From NCBI GenBank assembly GCA_026645635.1, contig JAPKMV010000227.1, positions 1 through 6,149 on the forward strand: 6,149 nt of DNA, given 5' to 3'. The notes below the pieces were generated by a model. That model saw only the letters and a program-made list of their open reading frames with translations, had not been told where the DNA came from and made no database searches. This stretch comes from Caldilineaceae bacterium. Its GTDB lineage: Bacteria; Chloroflexota; Anaerolineae; Caldilineales; Caldilineaceae. The position numbers and the translations under genes are program-made. Every line of letters starts with the position of its first letter. The first letter of the stretch is position 1. Below, piece by piece: positions 1-5,651 of the stretch.

Positions 1-61
1 GCTCCTGGTGGCCCAGCGTAGTCAGCACCCGCTGCATGGAAGTCATGGGGAAGGTGCTCAT
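1..61 (-). CDS. UroD/MtaA-type methyltransferase, N-terminal fragment (partial at window edge)
   Basis: Reading the minus strand from the ATG at 61-59 gives 20 codons before the window ends: MSTFPMTSMQRVLTTLGHQE. The block M-T-x-M-Q-R-V-L-x-x-L-x-H-Q-E is the usual opening of uroporphyrinogen decarboxylase-family proteins, where it normally continues into P-D-R-V-P. In this family the corrinoid-linked members (MtaA/MtbA/CmuA-like) move methyl groups to or from a corrinoid protein, while true HemE makes coproporphyrinogen. The start overlaps the stop of the upstream corrinoid-protein gene as ATGA, which implies translational coupling and favours the methyltransferase reading over HemE. An in-frame ATG at codon 6 (46-44) is an alternative start. 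Only the extreme N-terminus is visible, so substrate and catalytic residues cannot be judged. Confidence 0.62.
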   Translation of the reverse strand, partial: MSTFPMTSMQRVLTTLGHQE

Positions 62-705
62 TGGCGCTCTCCTGCCATCTGGCGCACCAGGGCGATGGCG
101 TCGCTGGCGTTGTAGCCCATGGCGTCGGCGCCGACCTGTTGCCAGAGCAGTGGGTCGAAGCGGAAGGGCGCGCCGCCGACGATCACGCGCACGCCGGGCG
201 CGGCGGCGCGCAGGTGCGCCATCAGGTCTGCGACGCGCAGCGCCGAGGGCAGCATCAGCGTCGAAACGAGCAGGATGTCGACCCGTTCCGCCACGACCTT
301 GGCGACGAGGGAGGCGACGCTCTGTTGGGCATAGTCTTGCACCGTCCAGCCGGCGGTGCGCAGCACGGTGCGCACCAGTTGTTTGCCCAGGAAATGGTAG
401 TCGTCGAGCACGCTGATGGCGATGGTGGGCTGGCTGTCGTCCTGGCCGGTGGGTTGCCCGGCAGCCGCCGGTGCACGGGGCAGCGTGTCGGCCAGCGCCT
501 CGCAGATGCGTCCACTCATGTAGACCTGCGCCAGCGCACACTCGCCCTGTTCCCACGCCGCGCCGATCTGCTCCAGCGCCGGCGGGACGAGCGCCTCGAA
601 GGCGGGCAGCGGCCCCTGCTCGGCTGCCGCAGCCTGTAACACCTCCGCTGCCTGCACCCGGTCCACCGCAAGCAGCGCAGCCACGAACCGGTCAAGTAAT
701 GACAT
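58..705 (-). CDS. Cobalamin-binding corrinoid protein (MtaC/MtbC-like)
   Basis: This 215-residue cytoplasmic protein has the layout of a methyl-carrying corrinoid protein. A helical cap domain spans about residues 1-75 (W51 followed by E-Q-G-E). A short Ala/Pro/Gln-rich linker (about 76-93) leads to a Rossmann-type B12-binding domain (about 94-212). The base-off/His-on signature DxHxxG is intact as D102-Y-H104-F-L-G107, and the companion SxL (S148-T-L150) and GG (G177-G178) motifs are also present. H104 should therefore ligate cobalt. The cap lacks the W-x9-EH motif of the CarH photoreceptor (V61-Y62 at the EH position) and there is no HTH domain, so a B12 light-sensing repressor is unlikely. 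The start at 705 is preceded by AGGT with 5 bases spacing and by a stronger AAGGAG further upstream. It overlaps a UroD-type methyltransferase gene downstream, its probable reaction partner. The methyl donor is unknown. Confidence 0.88.
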   Translation of the reverse strand: MSLLDRFVAALLAVDRVQAAEVLQAAAAEQGPLPAFEALVPPALEQIGAAWEQGECALAQVYMSGRICEALADTLPRAPAAAGQPTGQDDSQPTIAISVLDDYHFLGKQLVRTVLRTAGWTVQDYAQQSVASLVAKVVAERVDILLVSTLMLPSALRVADLMAHLRAAAPGVRVIVGGAPFRFDPLLWQQVGADAMGYNASDAIALVRQMAGERQ

Positions 706-782
706 GGCGCACCTGCTTTCTCCTTCTGCGAAGGTGTTGTGAGTGTCTGGATCGAAGATTAGCCTGCAAAGATTCTACGGTG

Positions 783-811
783 ATTTTCGCGCCCGCGCGG
801 GGTGTTGTCAA
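783..811 (-). promoter_or_regulatory. Candidate sigma70-type promoter for the corrinoid operon
   Basis: On the minus strand, a perfect TTGACA (-35, positions 811-806) is followed by a 17-base spacer and GAAAAT (-10, positions 788-783, four of six consensus bases). It points towards the corrinoid gene, whose ATG lies about 78 bases beyond the -10 box. The -35 is the best consensus hexamer in the intergenic region. Assignment is by pattern only. Confidence 0.45.
792..801. repeat. Perfect 10-base palindrome CCCGCGCGGG in the minus-strand promoter spacer
   Basis: CCCGCGCGGG is its own reverse complement and lies between the -35 and -10 boxes of the candidate minus-strand promoter. A dimeric regulator bound there could block transcription of the corrinoid operon. 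In GC-rich DNA such a palindrome can occur by chance, so an operator role is only a possibility. Confidence 0.3.
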
Positions 812-812
812 C
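804..812. promoter_or_regulatory. Inverted repeat GTTG-T-CAAC over the minus-strand -35 box
   Basis: GTTGTCAAC is a 4+1+4 inverted repeat that contains the TTGACA hexamer of the candidate minus-strand promoter. Overlap with a -35 box is a common operator position, but the repeat is short and may simply reflect the hexamer itself. Confidence 0.22.
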
Positions 813-844
813 CCGGCTTCGCACCTGAATGTCTATTCCACAAA

Positions 845-873
845 TTGCACTTCTGGTGAGAAGGGACTAAAAT
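845..873 (+). promoter_or_regulatory. Candidate sigma70-type promoter for the kai cluster
   Basis: TTGCAC (845-850) is followed after exactly 17 bases by TAAAAT (868-873); each hexamer differs from TTGACA or TATAAT at only one or two positions. Transcription would start near 880, giving a leader of about 60 bases before the first gene's ATG at 940. It is the only good promoter pattern found ahead of the kai genes, and none was recognised inside the cluster. Confidence 0.55.
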
Positions 874-880
874 TTGTATT

Positions 881-895
881 AGCATTGTAGATGCT
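881..895. promoter_or_regulatory. Inverted repeat AGCAT-N5-ATGCT at the predicted transcription start of the kai cluster
   Basis: Perfect 5-base arms (881-885 and 891-895) flank a 5-base centre and sit just after the predicted start point near 880. The position suits a repressor operator or a small 5' leader hairpin. The arms are short, so chance is a real alternative. Confidence 0.3.
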
Positions 896-939
896 TCTAT
901 GGGTGAATCTGCTGGACGCCGTCGCGAATCGAGACAGTC

Positions 940-1830
940 ATGGCTTCCTTGTCGCATGAGCTATATCGCCAGGTGCTGGATGCATTGCCGCCGCACATTG
1001 CCTTGGTCGATGCCCAGGGTACGATAGTCTATGTGAACCAGGCGTGGCGCCGCTTTGCGGTGGAAAATGGCGACCCGGAACTGGCCTTCACCGGCGTAGG
1101 CGCCAACTATTTTGCCTCCTGCCTGCCCCTTCCTGACGATATCTCGGCCATTGCGGCTGTCGAGGGGATGCGTAAGGTGTTGAGCGGCGCAAACGAGTCC
1201 TTCGAGATGGAATATCCGTGCCATTCGCCGACTGAGTTGCGCTGGTTCCTGCTGCAAGTGACGCCCTTGTATCTGGAAGGCAGCCGGGCATTGTTGGTCT
1301 CTCACAACAACATCACCCATCGCCGCCTCGCCTGGTCGGCGGCGTTTGCCGACACGGATCGCGGGCGGCAGGAGCAGGCCAGCGGCAGCGAAGAACTGGA
1401 GAACCTGGCCCGGCTTTCTGGCGCCAGCCCAGCCGCGATGACTGCACGCACCTTTGGCGTGCTGCCATTGAGCGAGGCGATGCCTGACATCTTCCGTGAG
1501 TTGACAGAACGTTATGCCCAGGTGCTGGACATGGCGCTGGAGCAGCGCACCTACAAGGTGCAGCATCCGATCTCCCGCGAACTGCGCGTCATAGCGGAAC
1601 GGTTGGGGTTTGCCCGCGCCGGCCCGCGCGATGTGATCGACACGCACACCCACGCGCTGCGCACCAAGCTCGGCCGCGGCGAACGGGTGGTGCATGCCTA
1701 CTTCGATGAGAGTCGCGTGCTCTTGCTCGAATTGATGGGGTATCTGGCTTCATACTATCGCACCTATGCCGTTGGCGTGCGGCAGGAGCCTGGGGTGCAC
1801 AATCCGGGTTTGCAAGAGGGAGAGCGTTGA
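940..1830 (+). CDS. PAS domain protein with C-terminal KaiA-like (KaiA/RsbU) helical domain
   Basis: This 296-residue soluble protein has two parts. An N-terminal PAS domain (about 6-128) carries the Y-P-C-H-S-P block (92-97), then R-W-F (101-103), and ends in S-H-N-N-I-T-H-R-R. A linker (about 129-180) leads to a helical domain (about 183-278) that follows the KaiA C-terminal pattern: L-x-x-x-Y near 188-192, then D231-V-x-x-x-H236-x-x-x-L240, Y254-x-x-x-R259-x-L, and Y272-Y-R274. In cyanobacteria that domain dimerises and pulls on the KaiC C-terminal tail to promote autophosphorylation; RsbU uses the same fold to meet its partner. The receiver-like N-terminus of cyanobacterial KaiA is absent. 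Being first in a cluster with kaiB (stop and start overlap as TGATG) and kaiC supports a KaiA-like role, with the PAS domain as a possible sensor. Frame and start are firm: an in-frame stop at 904-906 leaves ATG 940 as the first available start, though its ribosome site (GAGA) is weak. KaiC stimulation is inferred. Confidence 0.8.
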   Translation: MASLSHELYRQVLDALPPHIALVDAQGTIVYVNQAWRRFAVENGDPELAFTGVGANYFASCLPLPDDISAIAAVEGMRKVLSGANESFEMEYPCHSPTELRWFLLQVTPLYLEGSRALLVSHNNITHRRLAWSAAFADTDRGRQEQASGSEELENLARLSGASPAAMTARTFGVLPLSEAMPDIFRELTERYAQVLDMALEQRTYKVQHPISRELRVIAERLGFARAGPRDVIDTHTHALRTKLGRGERVVHAYFDESRVLLLELMGYLASYYRTYAVGVRQEPGVHNPGLQEGER

Positions 1831-2102
1831 TGAACGAGTACGTGTTCAAGCTGTTTATCACGGGCCAGACAGCGCGTTCAGAAGTAGCTGTGGCCAATCT
1901 CCGCCAACTCTGCGCCAGGCACCTGAACGGTCAATGTCGGGTGACAATCATCGATGTGTTGGAGCAGCCAGAAGAAGCCGAGAGCAACCGCGTGTTGGCG
2001 ACGCCGATGCTGGTCAAAGTTCACCCGCCGCCTGTGCAGCGCATCATCGGCGACCTGTCTGATCTGGAAAAGGTCAGGGCGAATCTGGGCTTATCCTGGT
2101 AA
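1830..2102 (+). CDS. kaiB: Circadian clock protein KaiB
   Basis: This 90-residue thioredoxin-like KaiB is recognised by Y-V-F-K-L-F-I-T-G (4-12), V-I-D-V-L equivalent I-I-D-V-L (40-44), L-A-T-P (56-59), and the near-invariant P-P-P-V-Q-R-I-I-G-D-L-S (66-77) followed by E-K-V. KaiB binds the KaiC CI ring after switching fold and, in cyanobacteria, sequesters KaiA and drives dephosphorylation. I place the start at ATG 1830 because AGAGGGAG (1815-1822) lies 7 bases upstream; a TTG at 1827 would add one residue. The start overlaps the stop of the KaiA-like gene by one base, implying coupled translation. The protein stops soon after the last conserved segment, without the acidic tail of roughly ten or more residues seen in cyanobacterial KaiB. 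Compared with the Thermosynechococcus sequence as I recall it, fold-switch positions G89 and D91 align with N85 and G87. Confidence 0.96.
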   Translation: MNEYVFKLFITGQTARSEVAVANLRQLCARHLNGQCRVTIIDVLEQPEEAESNRVLATPMLVKVHPPPVQRIIGDLSDLEKVRANLGLSW

Positions 2103-2159
2103 GTCGTACTCTGGTAGTGCGCACACAGCAAAGTTGCTGCAAGTGCGAGGAGATCTATC

Positions 2160-3677
2160 ATGGCAAATGTGCAGAAACAGATGGAAAAGCAGTTGACCGG
2201 CCTCGAAGGTTTCGACCTGATCTCGAACGGTGGTTTGCCCAAGGGCCGCACGACGCTGCTGGCGGGCACCGCGGGCAGCGCCAAGACCCTGTTTGCGGTG
2301 CAATTCCTGATTGCCGGGATCGTGAAATTCCAGCAGCCGGGCGTGTTCGTCACTTTCGAGGAAAGCCCCGAAGATATCCGCCGCAACGTGCTCTCTTTCG
2401 GCTGGGACATTGCCGCCTGGGAGCGCCAGGGGCAGTGGGCGTTTGTCGACGCGTCTCCTTACCCAGTTGAAGATGTGGTGGTGGTGGGCAACTTCGATTT
2501 CGGCGCCCTCATGGCGCGCATCGAACATGCCGTGAACAGCGTAGGCGCCAGCCGGGTGGCGATGGACTCTCTGGGCGCGATCTTTTCGCAGTTCGAAGAT
2601 GTGGCCAAGGTGCGGCGCGAGCTGTTCCGCATCACCAGTGGGATGCGCAAGCTGGGGGTGACGGCGCTGATGACGGCTGAGCGCACCCAGGAATACGGTG
2701 ATATTGCACGTTACGGCGTCGAGGAGTTTGTGGCCGACAATGTGATCATCCTGCGCAACGCGCTGGAGGAAGAGAAGCGCCGCCGCACAGTGGAGATTCT
2801 CAAGTTCCGCGGCACGCAGCACCAGAAGGGACAGTTTTCCTTCACCGTGCGCCCGGACGATGGCATCACGATCATTCCGCTCTCCGCCATCGAACTCAAG
2901 CAGAAGTCATCGGACATTCGCACCACTTCCGGCAACGGTGAATTGGACGCCATGTGCGGCGGCGGTTTTTTCCGCGACTCCATCGTGCTCGTTTCGGGCG
3001 CAACGGGCACCGGCAAGACGTTGATGACGACGGAATTCATGGCGGGCGGTGTACGCAACAACGAACGAAGCCTGCTCTTTGCCTATGAAGAGAGCCGCGA
3101 GCAGCTTTTCCGCAATGCCAACGGCTGGGGCGTCGACTTCGATGCCATGGAACAGGATGGCAGGATGCGCGTGGTCTGCGCTTATCCCGAAACCGCCAGC
3201 CTGGAAGACCATCTGCTGCACATGAAGTCAGTGATCGCCGAATTCCAACCCAACCGTGTCGCTATCGACAGCCTCTCCGCGTTGGAGCGCATCGCCACCA
3301 ACAAGACCTTCCGCGAATTTGTGATCGGGCTGACCTCCTACATCAAACACCAGGAAGTTGCTGCGCTTTTCACTTCGACCACGCCTTCATTGATGGGCGG
3401 GCAGTCCGTGACCGATACCCACATCTCGACGCTGACTGACTCGATCATCCTCCTGCGCTATGTAGAAATGTTTGGCGAGATGCGCCGCGGCCTCACGGTG
3501 CTTAAAATGCGCGGGTCGATGCACGACAAAGACATCCGCGAGTTCACCATCGACCACAGTGGGATGCACATTGGCAAACCCTTCCGCAACATCATCGGCA
3601 TCTTGAGCGGCAATCTGCTCCATGTGCCGCCTGCCGACATGGATCGCATCGAGAGCCTTTTCCAACAAGGCGCGTGA
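2160..3677 (+). CDS. kaiC: Circadian clock ATPase/autokinase KaiC
   Basis: This 505-residue protein has the tandem RecA-like CI-CII architecture of KaiC at nearly full length (cyanobacterial KaiC is 519). CI has Walker A G36-T-A-G-S-A-K42-T43 and catalytic E67-E68. CII has Walker A G280-A-T-G-T-G-K286-T287 and E310-E311. The dual phosphorylation sites are present in H-I-S423-T424, with T418 at the position of cyanobacterial T426. The CI/CII linker region and the M-C-G-G-G-F-F block (265-271) are typical. The C-terminus keeps F-R-N (475-477) and S-G (483-484) of the A-loop plus a helical tail (about 490-503), the part KaiA grips. The protein should form a hexamer that hydrolyses ATP slowly in CI and autophosphorylates in CII. 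ATG 2160 has AGGAG (2148-2152) 7 bases upstream. It follows kaiB by 57 bases with no terminator, so one operon is likely. The CI P-loop has A41 where KaiC normally has Gly. Confidence 0.97.
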   Translation: MANVQKQMEKQLTGLEGFDLISNGGLPKGRTTLLAGTAGSAKTLFAVQFLIAGIVKFQQPGVFVTFEESPEDIRRNVLSFGWDIAAWERQGQWAFVDASPYPVEDVVVVGNFDFGALMARIEHAVNSVGASRVAMDSLGAIFSQFEDVAKVRRELFRITSGMRKLGVTALMTAERTQEYGDIARYGVEEFVADNVIILRNALEEEKRRRTVEILKFRGTQHQKGQFSFTVRPDDGITIIPLSAIELKQKSSDIRTTSGNGELDAMCGGGFFRDSIVLVSGATGTGKTLMTTEFMAGGVRNNERSLLFAYEESREQLFRNANGWGVDFDAMEQDGRMRVVCAYPETASLEDHLLHMKSVIAEFQPNRVAIDSLSALERIATNKTFREFVIGLTSYIKHQEVAALFTSTTPSLMGGQSVTDTHISTLTDSIILLRYVEMFGEMRRGLTVLKMRGSMHDKDIREFTIDHSGMHIGKPFRNIIGILSGNLLHVPPADMDRIESLFQQGA

Positions 3678-3692
3678 GGCGGGGTCTGTCCG

Positions 3693-5639
3693 ATGCAGAG
3701 AGCGGCATTGCCCCACGAAATACGCGTGGCTGAAACTGATTTCACACAACTGATTCTCAAAAGCCCGGATGGCGTGTTGGTCCTGGATGCAGACGGCGTA
3801 ATCCTGTTTGCCAACGCCACAGCAGAGGCGATGTTTGCCCGGCCAACAACCGACCTGGTTGGCCGGGTGTTCGGTTTTCCGATTATTCTTGGCGAGGCCG
3901 GCGAGATCGACCTGCTCAGCCGGCGCGGCGCCATCGTAGCTGAGATCCGGGTGGTGGAGGTCGATTGGCAGGGGCAGCCCGCCTATCTGGCCATGCTGCG
4001 CGATGTCACGGAACATAAGCGGCTGGCGACCGCGCTGCGCAACAGCGAAGCGCGCTTGCAGGCGGTGATCGAGAATACGGAGAATGTCATCTGGTCCGTC
4101 GACCAGCAGTTCCGGCTGCTGGTCGGCAATTCCGCCTTCCATGCCAACATCGAGCGGCAGCTCGGGCGCCGGTTGGCAGCCGGTGAGTCGGTGCTGCATC
4201 CAGCGTTCCCGGCTGCAATCAGAACGTTCTGGCAGACTTGTTACGAACGGGCGTTGGCCGGTGAAAGCTATCTGATCGAACTGAATTCGGAGATGCAGCG
4301 GCCTGGCGGCGTGATTGAGTGCTACTTCAGCCCGCTGCGCGATGCCAGCGGCGCCATCACGGGCGTCGTCGGTCTCAGCGCCGATATTACCGAGCGCAAA
4401 TTGGCGGATCAACGGCTGCGCGATAGCGAGGAACGGCTCCGTCTGGTTGTGCAAAACTCGCCCGATCAAATCTCCGTCTGGGACGAACATGGGCTGCAGC
4501 AACTGCTTGGGACAGACCCAGCCGGCGCGACAGACGCTGCGCAGGCGGGAGCAGGGCAGGCCGACCATGCGCTGCTGAATCTCAGCGTCGCCGGCTGCAG
4601 CGACGAGCCGTCAGCCATGCAGTTGGCGGCGCTGGGGCTGGATGATCTGAGCATAGAAAACTGGCGCAAGATGCGCGCCGCGGTCTGTCGCTGTCTGAAC
4701 CGGCCGGGCGAAGTGGTGCGGGTCGAATATCGTCAGCTTACCCAATCAGGGGAGATGCGCGATATGGAGACGGTGTACCAGGGCTTTGAGCGCAGCGGCT
4801 CCGGCCGCGAGGTGGTCTCGATCTCCCGTGACATCACCGAACATAAGGCATTGCAGCAGATGCTGCACGAGACCAACGCCAGGTTGGAAGAACGGGTTGT
4901 TGCGCGCACGGCTGAACTCGCAGCGACGATCAGTGAATTGCACCGGGCCAACGCCGGCAAGGATGCGTTCATGGCGGCAATCTCCCACGAACTGCGCACG
5001 CCGTTGACCGGCATCCTGACGATGAGTGAGTTGTTGGAAGCACAGACGCGCGGGGTGCTGAACCAGGATCAGTTGCGCTATGTGACGCACATCCGTGAGA
5101 GCGGCGAGCGGCTGCTTGCTACGGTCAACGACGTGCTGCGTTACACCAGTCTCATGGCGGAGCATACACCGCTGGAATGGGAACAATGCCGGCTGCTGGA
5201 ACTGTGCGCCAGCGGCGTGCGCACCATCCAACCCCGGGCCGAACGCAAGCATCAGACGATCGCGCTGGAGGTGACGCCGCCCGACTTGACGATTCCTGCC
5301 AATGCCGACGGTGTGATCAACATTGTGGCCATGCTGTTGGACAATGCCGTCAAATTTACACCCGACGGCGGCGCGGTCGGCGTCACTGCGAGCCTGGCCG
5401 AAGGTGCTGTGCGTCTGGTTGTGTGGGATACTGGTATCGGCATGTCGGCGGAGCAGCAGCAGTCACTGTTCGAGCCGTTCACCCAGGCCGATCAAGGGCT
5501 GACGCGACGGTTCGCCGGTACAGGCATCGGCCTGGCCTATGTCTACAAGATGGTCTCGCTGCTGCGCGGCCAGGTATCGGTGGAGAGTGAACCCGGACAG
5601 GGCAGCCGCTTTACGGTGACTCTGCCTGTAGCCGAATAG
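3693..5639 (+). CDS. Multi-PAS sensor histidine kinase, probable clock output or input kinase
   Basis: This 648-residue kinase has no membrane segment or signal peptide and should be cytoplasmic. PAS1 (about 17-108) is followed by PAS2 (about 118-236). A third, degraded PAS (about 244-385) keeps its first strand and its S-R-D-I-T-E-H-K end, but has an Ala/Gly-rich, unrecognisable middle (about 268-300). A coiled coil (about 384-420) leads to the HisKA domain with H432 in S-H-E-L-R-T-P, then the ATPase domain: N box around N551, D-T-G-I-G-M (579-584), F-E-P-F (593-596) and G-T-G-I-G-L (609-614). All kinase motifs are intact. It starts 15 bases after kaiC (ATG 3693, preceded by GAGGCGGGG), so it is probably in the same operon. 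Cyanobacterial SasA reads KaiC through a KaiB-like N-terminal domain; none is present here, so any contact with KaiC must be made differently. No receiver domain or response regulator gene is in the window. Confidence 0.93.
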   Translation: MQRAALPHEIRVAETDFTQLILKSPDGVLVLDADGVILFANATAEAMFARPTTDLVGRVFGFPIILGEAGEIDLLSRRGAIVAEIRVVEVDWQGQPAYLAMLRDVTEHKRLATALRNSEARLQAVIENTENVIWSVDQQFRLLVGNSAFHANIERQLGRRLAAGESVLHPAFPAAIRTFWQTCYERALAGESYLIELNSEMQRPGGVIECYFSPLRDASGAITGVVGLSADITERKLADQRLRDSEERLRLVVQNSPDQISVWDEHGLQQLLGTDPAGATDAAQAGAGQADHALLNLSVAGCSDEPSAMQLAALGLDDLSIENWRKMRAAVCRCLNRPGEVVRVEYRQLTQSGEMRDMETVYQGFERSGSGREVVSISRDITEHKALQQMLHETNARLEERVVARTAELAATISELHRANAGKDAFMAAISHELRTPLTGILTMSELLEAQTRGVLNQDQLRYVTHIRESGERLLATVNDVLRYTSLMAEHTPLEWEQCRLLELCASGVRTIQPRAERKHQTIALEVTPPDLTIPANADGVINIVAMLLDNAVKFTPDGGAVGVTASLAEGAVRLVVWDTGIGMSAEQQQSLFEPFTQADQGLTRRFAGTGIGLAYVYKMVSLLRGQVSVESEPGQGSRFTVTLPVAE

Positions 5640-5651
5640 GGTTGGGATTTG

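Larger units (their letters stand above)
706..939. promoter_or_regulatory. Divergent intergenic regulatory region
   Basis: These 234 bases separate the corrinoid operon (minus) from the kai cluster (plus). The part from about 830 to 900 is distinctly AT-richer than the flanking genes, as expected of a promoter. It holds one candidate sigma70-type promoter on each strand, the palindrome at 792-801 and two short inverted repeats (804-812 and 881-895). No terminator, RNA gene or convincing small gene is seen. The two promoters lie back to back with their -35 boxes about 33 bases apart, so a regulator bound between them could act on both operons. Confidence 0.7.

Noticed and set aside
61..639. 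192-codon plus-strand frame opposite the corrinoid-protein gene
   Set aside because: The minus-strand frame has complete B12-binding motifs; the plus-strand frame has none and is rich in His, Gln and Arg.
58..705. CarH-like B12 photoreceptor identity for the corrinoid protein
   Set aside because: There is no HTH domain, and the cap W-x9-EH motif is not kept (V-Y at the EH position).
899..1027. 42-codon upstream frame from ATG 899 overlapping the start of the KaiA-like gene, and a 22-codon frame from ATG 891 to 959
   Set aside because: Neither has a ribosome binding site, and both sit within about 20 bases of the predicted transcript start. A leader-peptide role cannot be excluded but is not supported.
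940..1830. RsbU-like phosphatase identity for the PAS/KaiA-like protein
   Set aside because: No PP2C/SpoIIE phosphatase domain follows the helical domain, and the gene is coupled to kaiB and kaiC.
2476..2488. Short GTG repeat in kaiC
   Set aside because: It encodes the V-V-V-V run at residues 106-109 next to a conserved CI segment and is ordinary coding sequence.
2091..2822. 243-codon open frame on the minus strand opposite kaiC
   Set aside because: It is a shadow of the KaiC CI domain, with composition typical of antisense frames and no family resemblance.
3387..4568. 393-codon open frame on the minus strand across the kaiC/kinase junction
   Set aside because: It lies antisense to two strongly supported genes, is rich in His/Gln/Arg as expected of a shadow frame in GC-rich coding DNA, and shows no recognisable domain.
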